Source of the DNA: Desulfosarcina alkanivorans
Lineage (GTDB): Bacteria > Desulfobacterota > Desulfobacteria > Desulfobacterales > Desulfosarcinaceae
DNA length: 64,000 nucleotides
Assembly: GCF_009688945.1 (NCBI RefSeq)
Contig: NZ_AP021874.1
Span: 5,952,001-6,016,000 of the forward strand
Reading direction: 5' to 3'
The position numbers and the translations under genes are program-made. The first letter of the stretch is position 1. Every line of letters begins with the position of its first letter. Below, piece after piece: positions 32,101 to 39,727 of the stretch. The notes beneath the pieces are model-generated. The model made no database searches and was not told the origin of the DNA. It was given only the letters and a program-made list of their open reading frames with translations.

Positions 32101-32162
32101 ACGAGATAGAGGAACTCGCGAAACCGTTGCCGTTCATACCGTTGCTGCTGCTGGGGGATTGA
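26154..32162 (+). CDS. Giant modular exported protein (2002 residues) with TSP3-like end and LLLLGD tail
   Basis: ATG 26154 follows AAGGAGG. Signal peptide residues 1-28 (IVVFGLLLLLGPPQLALA). An N-terminal helical region (to about 360) resembles imelysin- or TPR-like helices; a carbohydrate-binding DOMON/CBM9-type module follows (IAIDGSFSDWPETAKV). The middle has at least three fibronectin-like repeats with the motif TPTFTWDPVANASRYRVRIF / TPTLSWDAVAGADYYRVRIF, alternating with YTFTVTD modules. The last 140 residues are calcium-type DSDDDGI repeats, ending ELAKPLPFIPLLLLGD. It is probably an adhesin or surface polymer-binding protein. Start overlaps the LptC-like gene. Confidence 0.85.
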   Translation: MQNAVSRTLIVVFGLLLLLGPPQLALANEASELLVTQGRGQLFNSGDMTVSGILQSRDTFALAVAADGEDQEAQAFYGFTHALAFMFEDGTTAGIDNLGELLEAFGVTRTANDGIDLDLFNDLPLHDNDYDPPQTLPDGADVRAFVQGPLLTRLDEVLTALDSVRVGFSASVSAAETGDEPLAIDDADIQVVRSWVHAARTFALIISAFDLSCDLNDIVQLLNADMLQFQRDLLDRYPTLLQLRPEDGAGAENLTDAEQALRSAIDNYHGAHDFIVERIETDGDWRADHLFYFDSLAEANASAFYVFQLEEIRTSLDEGRAARLESSEQNWLLTEVLEGGGSGQSISMDLEMDAESNVAYGEWHGPSDHSFIWDHGQVQDVDIDGTTVTILLSVGDDGSCGDVTFTGTIGEDGASIIDGTYSGSICSEPVEGDFTGTLVEEDTLTDVVDATRIFGTGSATPLDIRAVLPDFNAFNEPVIGTFPGNPILNGILPTEPQIISNDDATRQFELMPGGPFDIPTAAIAIDGSFSDWPETAKVFDDISQDDPEKNYDGNEDLKSFWMAQDDTYYYFRTVYYDGAASSGASPYIFFAANEHPQRDYWNSQPPTCHVYPNPDGGGAIYAGKYSFNDYYGAENIEVGTDGADACVEWRVPKTDFGDLSGRFIELQTGYDDYNRTFVQFPGYSVTGTVDLDGYNGGKIILYLYNGEDPDYSMLIGSAVIDGPGAFSIDGMANMEYSTCYLYALWDRDGNGIVSYDDMFGVTEFLINDDVVVSGPDLSVDQTIDFSVEGGVWNVHQPDGSFATYLDVYVNNFDHGILPEDIDNIEIEGPGGVVATLDHPDMEIILYENNECEFFLSIPGQPEPGEYTFTVTSGSAVRVSTDFQYVIQTIPAPDTAAFSPAEGAVVAGKTPIFTWEPVDMPGVPLYYRFEVVDDTTGQRVWASDRSMGMTDITLWEGLLAPGGSYRWRVRVTDSGNWLAVQNRANSAWVHFTVPTELDAHDALPAIHPNEWNGLSWIGGDAFACSVKVVDLDGVAVNGSSHTLMVTPPEGNTFPDGTDVKYASFDGAAGPTACYFWLHVGGGIPVSGEYTFTVTDPEDHSVSFVEQVDVNPLDGPDEASLTPSNIDHFITAVFDDVYVNGQPYEDFDLTDISQLDSSRWKGVSEAAIVDNKLMISLEEFVGRAHGGISFADIEPITSVAADVTVIDISDNRAKARIAGAFFNDGSNADFWFSISNDGTRVYYSVSKQWFNGQGNYQWEDVQSGDLVAAALNDVVTVGVSWNEGAKTLSFSATNQTQGLTHSEDYVHVGPVYPPINKELNLQARINLTTNTTPTFTWDPVANASRYRVRIFTYDNSQTVWKGYTGTETSVTVPPGVLEPDSYYRYRVEAWDKPSPLGIDNFGRTPISSSDYYRFYTNSEVPETPYIDLDGGGVQTVQSDEPGVIPTFWVRVNDRQGVPGNIASVKVRFPITGHEEFLYLDHTDGPYRGYYHTVSEQPLEAGTYTFTVTDEEGHTATVSDDLVISPIGYPLADSLTATVGPDDIQVSWGAVDGAGFYRLEIYNEAYQRIHRFAVDAADGPSFAIPRGLLEDGRLYRYRIKTYREFYSDITGDDTEGNNDNSSQIPWRSSQYPTFMLSPITGGAGTPDIDMDNQGVYVSHAYDPVLGQDAYVLAFLVKVTDADGVPGNIDRVYATLPDDRQVDLTFDESLSDTQGYYYADLRFTDIDEIVLLEGDYTFTVADRDNPPVTSSPDSLSGVAANMLATPANLSPAADALLDSTTPTLSWDAVAGADYYRVRIFTSWHSTLYRSDYLASTATSWEVPYGVLAPHTTYAYRVYAYRGNYPAEDLDFSAFNLLYYSWHPHFTVSGDPDSDADGLSDTLEASMCTQPDDADSDDDGILDGIEYAGETNPCNADSDDDGIQDGTESGLTDADIGPDTDPGVFVADADPYTVTDPTLADSDGDGTDDGDEDTNHNGRVDAGESDPNEIEELAKPLPFIPLLLLGD

Positions 32163-32181
32163 TACGAAACGAAAATCGACA

Positions 32182-32216
32182 CGGACCGGCCCTTTTGTTC
32201 GGGGTGGTCCGGTCCG
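32182..32216 (+). terminator. Possible terminator hairpin
   Basis: CGGACCGGCCC and GGTCCGGTCCG form an imperfect hairpin with the loop CTTTTGTTC, about 20 bp after the stop of the giant gene. No strong U-run follows. Confidence 0.4.
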
Positions 32217-32262
32217 ATATCACGGCATTTTAATCCGTCGGGTAAACAGGTGTGGCTGGGGC

Positions 32263-32283
32263 ATGCCGGACTTGATCCGGCAT
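32263..32283. repeat. REP palindrome ATGCCGGA..TCCGGCAT
   Basis: A 21-bp palindrome with the core ACTTGAT. The same repeat in opposite orientation lies at 39646-39666, so this is a dispersed family in the genome. Confidence 0.65.
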
Positions 32284-32418
32284 CCGGAAAATACCGGAGA
32301 GCGCCAACGCTTCCCTGCGTGCCCTGTCTTCGCCGGGATGACGGGCGGTTGCGTATTCAATCCACTGAGCAATGCTGGAGGGATATCTGTTTGAAACGCT
32401 TTTGATTTGGAGGAAACC

Positions 32419-33150
32419 ATGAAAAAGTGTTTTTTGACCGGTGTTCTTGTATGGCTGTCATTTTTTCTTATTTCCCCAATCCATGCCGCCACCTGCGATC
32501 TGACCGGCACCTGGAACTATACCCTGTCCGACTGCTGGGCCTATGGCGGTATTAACTGCAATCCCGGGCCGGAAGCATCGGGAACCTGCATCATCTCTCA
32601 GGCCGGCGACGACTTCGCTTTCGCCTTTACGTCCGGCGCTGTCTGCGATCCTCCGGAAAGCTGTACTTTTTCCGGAACGGCAATCGATAATGTGTATACG
32701 TGCGCTACCACGGATATTGTTGACGATGAAAACGGATCGGTGACCAGCACGATCGTGTTTACCGCCGCATCGGCGACATCCGCTGACGGCACGGGAACTT
32801 CCCGGTACACCCATCCAAGCGGCCTCTGGGAATGCAACTGGGGCAATACCATTTCATTGACCAAAGCCAGTGACTATGTGCCGGTCATCACCTGTACCCT
32901 CACGGTGGATCAGACCGGCGATGGCAGCGTCACCCTCGATCCGGCCGGCGGTGTTTATGATTTCGGCACGATCGTGACCCTTACGCCGGATCCGGATGCG
33001 GGATGGGCGTTCGATTCCTGGTCGGGAGATGCTCAAGGGTCGCAAAATCCGTATGACATCGTCATGGATGAAGATAAGACCGTAACGGCCATTTTTACCC
33101 GAACGGGAGGGACGTCGTCCGGCGCCTTGCATTTGCTTCTCGACGATTGA
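32419..33150 (+). CDS. Small exported protein with a bacterial beta-repeat and HLLLDD tail
   Basis: A 243-residue protein; ATG 32419 follows TTGGAGG. Signal peptide residues 1-22 (ending IHA). Residues 23-155 are a Cys-containing beta-rich domain (CDLTGTWNYTLSDCW.., lipocalin-like in style). Residues 160-232 are an InlB/FlmD-type repeat (VDQTGDGSVTLDPAGGVYDFG, then WAFDSWSGDAQG). It ends SSGALHLLLDD, the shared tail. Function unknown. Confidence 0.8.
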   Translation: MKKCFLTGVLVWLSFFLISPIHAATCDLTGTWNYTLSDCWAYGGINCNPGPEASGTCIISQAGDDFAFAFTSGAVCDPPESCTFSGTAIDNVYTCATTDIVDDENGSVTSTIVFTAASATSADGTGTSRYTHPSGLWECNWGNTISLTKASDYVPVITCTLTVDQTGDGSVTLDPAGGVYDFGTIVTLTPDPDAGWAFDSWSGDAQGSQNPYDIVMDEDKTVTAIFTRTGGTSSGALHLLLDD

Positions 33151-33211
33151 AAACCCTTGCCTTCCATTGGGGACGGATTGCGGTTCTATGAGGATCGACA
33201 AGGGAGGGCTT

Positions 33212-34465
33212 ATGATGTCTCGTTCATTTCCACGTTTTTTTCTCGTTTTGCTTCTGGTTGTTTTTGTCTCCACCATTACTGGAACGGCCGTGGCCGGTCG
33301 CGCGGCCCTGCCCCGAACCGGCCAGACCCAGTGCTACGGCAGTAATGGATCGCTCGTGGCCTGCACCGGTTCCGCGCAGGATGGCGAGCTGCAGGCCGGG
33401 CAGGAGTGGCCGGCGCCCCGCTTTGTGGAAAATCCGGACGGCACCCTGACCGACAAGCTGACCGGTCTGACCTGGCTGAAGGATGCCAACTGCCTGGGGA
33501 CCCATTACCAGGCAGACTACGGCAACCATGACACCGTGACCTGGGAGCAGGCCCTGGGATTCGTGGCCGGCGTCAACAGCGGCATGTATAGCCTCTGCGG
33601 CGCGGGCCATACGGACTGGCGTCTGCCCAATGTGCTGGAACTGGAAAGCCTCTGGCAGGACGGGGCCGCCAATGCGGGCTGGCTGGAAAGCCAGGGGTTC
33701 GCGAACGTGGGCGGCGGGTACTGGTCCTCCACCACCAGCAGCCTTTACCCGGATGGGTGCAACGCCATCTTCGTGGACCTGGAATTCGGGCAAATCGCCA
33801 ACGTCGATAAATCAAGCTACGGCACTGTTCTCCTCGTGCGCGGCGGTCAACTCGACGGCACGCCCGACAAGAATTTCCCAGCCAACGTGTGGCGCACCGG
33901 TCAGACCGCGAGTTGGCATGCGGGCGACGATGGCGCCATTCGTGCGGGGGTGGCTTGGCCGACCCCACGGTTTACGGACAACGGCGATGGAAGCGTGACC
34001 GACAACCTGAGCGGCCTTGTCTGGTTCAAGGATGCCAATTGTATCGCGAACCATTATCCGGAGGTCGATGCGGATGGCCTGGTGGATTGGTCCTCCGGTC
34101 TGGCTTTCGTGGCGGGCATCAATGACGGCACCTATGGGCAATGCGGCGCCGGAAAGACCGACTGGCGGCTCCCCAACCGCAAGGAGATGCTCAGCCTGAT
34201 CGACTTTTCCCACTACAACCCGGCCCTTCCCAGCGGTCATCCCTTCCTGAATGTGGGCCTGGCGTCGCCGGCGGAATACTGGACCGCCACCACCAAGCTG
34301 CTCAGCACCGACAAGGCCTGGGAAACCTGGATCCGGGCAGGTGACACCGGTGCAAGCGACAAGGAGGCGAGTACGCGCTATGTCTGGCCGGTTCGCGGGG
34401 AAAGCCGTGTCACGCCGCAGCCCACGAACCTGGCGCCCGGTTATCTTCTGTTGCTGGATGACTGA
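33212..34465 (+). CDS. Exported DUF1566 (Lcl-like) protein with two repeats and YLLLLDD tail
   Basis: A 417-residue protein; start ATG 33212 (33215 also possible) after AAGGGAGGG. Signal peptide to about residue 30. Two tandem DUF1566 domains follow, each with DKLTGLTWLKDANC or DNLSGLVWFKDANC, a WSSGLAFVAGIN-type segment and DWRLPN. The DUF1566/Lcl fold is often a surface ligand-binding module. It ends APGYLLLLDD. Confidence 0.85.
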   Translation: MMSRSFPRFFLVLLLVVFVSTITGTAVAGRAALPRTGQTQCYGSNGSLVACTGSAQDGELQAGQEWPAPRFVENPDGTLTDKLTGLTWLKDANCLGTHYQADYGNHDTVTWEQALGFVAGVNSGMYSLCGAGHTDWRLPNVLELESLWQDGAANAGWLESQGFANVGGGYWSSTTSSLYPDGCNAIFVDLEFGQIANVDKSSYGTVLLVRGGQLDGTPDKNFPANVWRTGQTASWHAGDDGAIRAGVAWPTPRFTDNGDGSVTDNLSGLVWFKDANCIANHYPEVDADGLVDWSSGLAFVAGINDGTYGQCGAGKTDWRLPNRKEMLSLIDFSHYNPALPSGHPFLNVGLASPAEYWTATTKLLSTDKAWETWIRAGDTGASDKEASTRYVWPVRGESRVTPQPTNLAPGYLLLLDD

Positions 34466-34803
34466 TGCCGCCCCGGCGCCGTTATCTCATAACCGATATG
34501 GACGCTACCGTTTTAGATGACGTAGCAGCCGCACAATCGCTGCCTATTTCGGACGATGAAACCCATCCATGCCATCCTGACACCGATGTCATTCATACGG
34601 TTGCTGCTGCAGGAGGATTAACGCTCAGCCCCTTTGCTTCAACACGGGGTTGGGCATTTCTGGTTGTGGCCTTCCCTTGACCTCACAGGTTGAACTGCAA
34701 TAGCATGAAGCGATCTTCCCCATTGAAAGATAAATTCCGGGAGGGTCATTTGGGAAGGACCCGTAAAACGCATTCCAACATGCTTCAAGGAGGCTGGGGG
34801 GCC
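34466..34803. pseudogene. Intergenic relic of a TSP3-type end
   Basis: No intact gene. A forward frame near 34545-34600 reads SDDETHPCHPDTD, which closely matches ADDETHPCFADTD inside the truncated LamG gene at 37.97 kb. It is probably the decayed remnant of another copy of that kind of gene. Confidence 0.4.
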
Positions 34804-36882
34804 ATGGCTACAATCAGGAGACCCATAGCAATAACGGTAATGGCACTGGTGCTGGCATTCTATTCCGGCATGCCGGTTTCGGGTGCGGCCAGAAAAAACA
34901 TGGAACCCGGTGCCAGGCGGTACCCGGTGGCCATGCTCCAGACGGTTGACGTTCTGGAATTGGCCGGTGTCGACCAGAAATCCGTGGCCCGGGAGGATGC
35001 CGCCCGCGGGCTGGACAAGGGGCCCTACCGGGTGGGGATCGCCAACCCGGTGGATGTCGTTCCCGGTGCGCCGGCCGGGGTTGAGCCGCCTGCCGTGTCC
35101 GGGCAGGTCCGGGGCACCTGGGAGCTCGTCGAACCCGGCGTTTTCATGTGGCGCCTGCGGGTGGTGTCGCCGGATGCCAGGTGGCTCAGCTTCGGGTTCA
35201 GCGCGTTCCACCTGCCGCCGGGCGCCACCCTGTTCGTCTACTCACCGGATTACGAGTGGGTGGCCGGCCCCTATTCGGCCAGGGACAATGACGCCCACGG
35301 TCAGTTCTGGACCCCCATGATCCGGGGTGACGAGGCGGTCCTGGAACTGACGATCAAGGCATCGGCATTGGATCGGCTGCGCCTCTCCCTCGGTTCGGTC
35401 ACCCACGGATACCGGGGTTTTTCCGATGCCGCTGACGACCCGCTGGCCAAATCCGGCGCCTGCAACGTGGATGTCGCCTGCGCGGAGGGCGACGACTGGC
35501 GCGACCAGATCCGCAGCGTGGGGCTCTACACCTATTCCGACGGCGGCGGCAGTTACGTGTGCACCGGCAGCCTGGTCAACACCACCGCCGCGGATGACAC
35601 CCCTTACTTTCTGACGGCCAACCATTGCCTGAGAACCGGCACGGTGGCGGCCTCCACGGTGTTTTACTGGGAATACGAGAGCGCGACCTGCCGGACGCCG
35701 GGCAGCATTGACAGCGGCACGCCCCTGCCCAGGCCCGCCGCCGCCCAGAGCGGCGCCCTGCTGCGGGCCACCTGGGCGGATTCGGATTTCACCCTGCTCG
35801 AACTGGACGACCCGCCCGAGGACAATTTCGACGTCTACTGGTCGGGCTGGGACCGCACCGGCGCGGATCCGGCATCGGCCGCCTGCATCCACCACCCGGC
35901 CGGCGATGAAAAACGCATTTCTCACGAGAACGACCCCCTGACCACAACGGATTACGGGGGGGAGAAGGAGGCCGTCGACGGCACCCACCTGAGGGTGGCC
36001 GACTGGGACAGCGGCACCACCGAGCAAGGCTCCTCGGGGTCGGGGCTGTGGGATGGGAACTTCCGGATCGTGGGCCAGCTGCACGGCGGGGACGCCGCCT
36101 GCGGCAACGACCTGGCCGACTGGTTCGGAAAGTTCTCCGTGTCGTGGTCCGGGGGCGGGGCCTCCGCCAGCCGCCTCAGTGACTGGCTGGATCCGCTCGA
36201 CACCGGCGCCACGGCCATCGACGGCAACGAGGGCGACGGGCCGCCAGCGCCCAGCCGGACCACCTACCGGACCCGCGTCGTGTCCATGGCCTTCGAGGAC
36301 ATCAGCGCCACCGGCACGGCCCTGGGCCTGGGTGACGACGACCATGCCATGGTCACCGATCCCTTCAGCTTTCCCTTTTACGATGACGTCCATACGACCA
36401 TTGCCATCGGGTCCAACGGCAGCCTCTACTTCCAGGACGCCACCCAGGACTACCAGAACGCGGCCATTCCCGGCCCGGATGCATCAGGCGTGGACCAGTT
36501 TCTTGCCGTGTACTGGGATGACCTCGACCCGTCCGCCGGCGGCGAGGTTTACTACCGGATCACGGGTGCCGGCCCCGACCGCCGGCTGATCGTCCAGTGG
36601 GACGACGTGCCCCATCACAATTCCGATGCCGGCGGCACCTTTCAGGCCATCGTCTACGAGGCCAGCGGGGATATGGTGGTTCAGTACCTGGACACGGACT
36701 TCGGCGATGCCGGGCTCGACAGCGGTGCCAGCGCCACGGCGGGCGTGCAGGACAGCACCGGCAAGGGGGTCCAGTACAGCTTCAACCAGGCCGTGCTCAC
36801 CGACGGTTTGGCCGTGCGCTACACCCGCACCGACAGTGTTTCGATCACTCCTGCGGTCAACCTGCTGCTGCTGGACCCGTAA
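34804..36882 (+). CDS. Exported serine protease (S1, lysyl-endopeptidase-like) with LLLLDP tail
   Basis: A 692-residue secreted protease; ATG 34804 follows AAGGAGG. Signal peptide to about residue 29, propeptide to about 215. The trypsin-fold catalytic triad is visible: His in PYFLTANHC, Asp in ADSDFTLLEL, Ser in QGSSGSGLWD. The Cys pairs and VCTGSLVN block resemble Achromobacter lysyl endopeptidase. The last 200 residues form a separate beta domain (DDHAMVTDPFSFPFYDD..IAIGSNGSLYF). It ends PAVNLLLLDP, the shared tail. Confidence 0.87.
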   Translation: MATIRRPIAITVMALVLAFYSGMPVSGAARKNMEPGARRYPVAMLQTVDVLELAGVDQKSVAREDAARGLDKGPYRVGIANPVDVVPGAPAGVEPPAVSGQVRGTWELVEPGVFMWRLRVVSPDARWLSFGFSAFHLPPGATLFVYSPDYEWVAGPYSARDNDAHGQFWTPMIRGDEAVLELTIKASALDRLRLSLGSVTHGYRGFSDAADDPLAKSGACNVDVACAEGDDWRDQIRSVGLYTYSDGGGSYVCTGSLVNTTAADDTPYFLTANHCLRTGTVAASTVFYWEYESATCRTPGSIDSGTPLPRPAAAQSGALLRATWADSDFTLLELDDPPEDNFDVYWSGWDRTGADPASAACIHHPAGDEKRISHENDPLTTTDYGGEKEAVDGTHLRVADWDSGTTEQGSSGSGLWDGNFRIVGQLHGGDAACGNDLADWFGKFSVSWSGGGASASRLSDWLDPLDTGATAIDGNEGDGPPAPSRTTYRTRVVSMAFEDISATGTALGLGDDDHAMVTDPFSFPFYDDVHTTIAIGSNGSLYFQDATQDYQNAAIPGPDASGVDQFLAVYWDDLDPSAGGEVYYRITGAGPDRRLIVQWDDVPHHNSDAGGTFQAIVYEASGDMVVQYLDTDFGDAGLDSGASATAGVQDSTGKGVQYSFNQAVLTDGLAVRYTRTDSVSITPAVNLLLLDP

Positions 36883-36935
36883 ATAGTCTTCTCCGCCCAC
36901 GGCTGACCCGGCCTTCCCGGCCGCTTCCACGAAGC

Positions 36936-38261
36936 ACGGATGCCTCCCTCCGTTTTCTGATTCCATCCATTGATAATGTCGCCCTAAAAATCGAACCTGG
37001 TTTTCGTCACGCGAGGACAGTGAGGCCGGGATTGATCGACGCTCAAAGTGCTGGCTGGTCCTTTACCGTTAACGGCCTACAAGTCGGTGAAATCCAGATA
37101 GATATAGAGGCTTGGGACGATGAGGGCAACAGCAGTGGAATCATAAGCCGTATCATTACACGGAGTCCGGAATCATCGGAGGAAGGCCTCAGAATGCACC
37201 TGAAATTTGACGGCGACGCCAGCGATTCAAGTGAAAATGGCATCCATGGCGTGGTTCACGGAGCGACGTTAACCGATGATCGTTTAGGAAATCGTGACAG
37301 TGCCTATGCTTTTGATGGCGACTGGGATTATATTGAGGCTGGTACAGTTTCCGATTTTAACTGCATACATAACGGTGCAGATTTCACCATAAGTGTCTGG
37401 GTCAAACATGATACCACGGATGGATCTTCCGGAATACTGGGAAATACAATTGGCGGAGATAGAAGAGGCTTCTTATTAGGTGTAAACGGAAGAAACGTGA
37501 GTTTTTCAGTTGGGAGAACGACGCCTTATCCAGTGATGGGGAAAAATTGGGAAAATGTTTTTGCAGAAGGCCTGAATTGGAATCATATTGCAATAAAATA
37601 CAATAGTATAGTTGGCCAGTATAACGTGTATGTGAATGGGGATAATGTAAATGAGCCAGTTTCACCTATAAATCCACACCAAGATGGAGATGCGTTTTAC
37701 ACGCTGAAAATCGGCACATCCAAAATAGTCCCTTCCTATGGTTGGGCGACTGCAGATATCGATGATTTGCAGGTTTACAGCCGAGCCCTGTCTGATGCAG
37801 AAATACAGGAAATATACCAACCCTCAACTGACTCTGATAACGACGGTTTGCCAGATGTTTACGAGCAAAGCATCTGTACCAATCCCCTCGATGCCGACAC
37901 CGACAACGACGGCATTCTCGACGGTATGGGAGATGAGGACCAGGACGGAGTACTCGGCCTGGCCGATGATGAAACCCACCCCTGCTTTGCGGACACCGAC
38001 AACGACGGTATCCTGGACGGGACCAAGTCCGGCCTGACCGCCGATGACATCGGGCCGGACACCGACCCCGTGGTTTTCATTCCCGATGCCAACCCGACCA
38101 CCACAACCAATCCGCTATTAACGGATACGGACGGCGACGGCATTCCCGATGGGGATGAGGATTTCAACCACAACGGTCTTGTCGATGAGGGAGAAGGCGA
38201 TCCCAACAAAAAACAAGCGGTCGCACTTCCGTTCATTCCACTGCTGCTGTTTGGCGATTGA
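36936..38261 (+). pseudogene. 5'-truncated LamG/TSP3 exported protein gene with PLLLFGD tail
   Basis: From about 36.94 kb the frame encodes an Ig-like fragment, a LamG/concanavalin-A-type lectin domain (MHLKFDGDASDSSENGIHG to IDDLQVYSRALSDAEIQEIY) and calcium-type repeats (DSDNDGLPDVYEQ, DTDNDGILDG). It ends VALPFIPLLLFGD. There is no signal peptide or ribosome site. The open frame only continues upstream as an out-of-frame shadow of the protease gene. Its sequence is more AT-rich than its neighbours. The missing 5' end suggests a deletion or recombination next to the protease; the first internal Met is at 37195. The last 95 residues closely match those of the giant exported protein. Confidence 0.65.
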
Positions 38262-38274
38262 CCCGATGATTTAA

Positions 38275-38329
38275 AAAAGGGGAGGCCACGCATATTCCTC
38301 CAACCCGGAAATGCCTGGCCACCCCTTTT
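38275..38329. terminator. Bidirectional terminator
   Basis: AAAAGGGGAGGCCACGCAT and ATGCCTGGCCACCCCTTTT form a long hairpin flanked by A-run and T-run. It lies between two convergent genes and should stop transcripts from both sides. Confidence 0.85.
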
Positions 38330-38375
38330 GCTGCCATGGACGATGGTCCACGACTCCTGCGTTGCAATGTTGGGG

Positions 38376-39215
38376 TTAATTGAGTGGCACGACAACGACA
38401 CTTTTCTTTGGAATCACGGAAACCGCAGAAGAGGGCGGGGAAAATATAATTCGGCTTGAATAGGCCCGCGCATTGTTGTTGCTTGTCCTCACCTGAAAGG
38501 CGAAGCGTAGATCATCTGCCTGGCTGACCAGATCCTGATATATACCTGCGGGAACGATGCTGTAGCCCATTTCAGCGGGGAGGTTGGGCCAATACAGGGC
38601 AACCATTTCGCCACTATTATACGCTGCCACACCCGCTCTTATCTGTATGGTGTAGGATTGGGCGAGCAGGAGCAATTGTTCGGGGATTTTCCATGTCCAG
38701 TGCACGTTCCCCGATGCGTCCGTGTGAATCTGGAACGTGCGGGAGGAGATGATCGGCAGGTCCAGAAGGAAATCGAAATTGATCGTTGCGGATAGATTCT
38801 CCCCGTTTATCATCGACACCTCAAGCGTATACGCACCTGTGACCAGGGGGCTTTCGATATCCGCAAAAAAATCGCTGATCTGTTCCGGATCATTGAAATA
38901 CCATCCAGGCCCGCCAGCGAAAAATCCAGCGCCGATGTATTCATACGGTCCCTCAAACAGTAATTCGCCCAGTGTAACGGGGCTTCCGTCGGGGTATTTG
39001 AGGACAACGGCGGTAACCGTGCTTTTACTTTCGACGTAGTTTCCTGAATCGTCCTGGATTTCAAATGCCAGCCGGTTATCTGTCGCCTGGGACTCATGCA
39101 CGCGGTGCTGAATGACATTCCATGCGAACTGATAAGCCAGACATGTCCCTGCCTGAAAAAAAACATAAAACAGGGCCAGAAAAAAAATAAGTCCAACCGG
39201 TGTGATTTTTTTCAT
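38376..39215 (-). CDS. Exported protein of unknown family
   Basis: A 279-residue protein; ATG 39215 follows CAGGAGGACG, and the signal peptide (ITPVGLIFFLALFYVFFQAG) immediately follows. An upstream frame extension has no signal-like start. The body is beta-rich with repeated LVTGAYTLEVSMINGENLSATINFDF-like strands, similar in style to surface Ig-like domains. It does not end in the LLLLD tail (it ends VVVVPLN). I do not recognise the family. Confidence 0.75.
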   Translation of the reverse strand: MKKITPVGLIFFLALFYVFFQAGTCLAYQFAWNVIQHRVHESQATDNRLAFEIQDDSGNYVESKSTVTAVVLKYPDGSPVTLGELLFEGPYEYIGAGFFAGGPGWYFNDPEQISDFFADIESPLVTGAYTLEVSMINGENLSATINFDFLLDLPIISSRTFQIHTDASGNVHWTWKIPEQLLLLAQSYTIQIRAGVAAYNSGEMVALYWPNLPAEMGYSIVPAGIYQDLVSQADDLRFAFQVRTSNNNARAYSSRIIFSPPSSAVSVIPKKSVVVVPLN

Positions 39216-39727
39216 GAAGGCGTCCTCCTGAAGGTGTATGCGTTGATTCGATGACGTTATGTTCAACTTCAAACCTACCCGGTAAAGATAAAGCCAGGTG
39301 CATGAAGGCAATCCACTGAAATCTGGCAGCAGTTTCCGGTGTGCTTTCCACACTGGCAGTCAAGACCACCAATTACACCCGCGGCAATGGTGATGGACGG
39401 CCGTCCGCCTCCCACTGATTTATAGGCAACCATGGACTTTAGTTGAAAATTTGATTTACAGGGTAGTCGTTGTTGCGTAGCAAATGATCCGAAGTGTGTC
39501 AATATTCCTGGAAGTGGTGGATCACGATGGATAGCATGCTTTTCGATTCGACGGGTTTACTTCCCCTCGGAATGCTGCACCGCTTTTTTTATGTCCAAAT
39601 TTGAAGACCAACCTGCCGTTTTCGTCGTATCCGGGCGAAGACTGGATACCGGATCAAGTCCGGTATGACGCTGTTGTTACCTTATCATTTGCAGGGTGAC
39701 CAACATTGATGCCATCGTAACAATCCG
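39216..39727. other. Intergenic region with a REP palindrome
   Basis: Contains ATACCGG..CCGGTAT at 39646-39666, the second copy of the repeat at 32263. No gene is evident. Confidence 0.5.

Noticed and set aside
36597..36935. Forward frame inside the end of the protease gene, contiguous with the LamG gene
   Set aside because: It is an Arg/Gly/His-rich shadow of the protease frame with no signal peptide; the true coding pattern starts after the protease stop.
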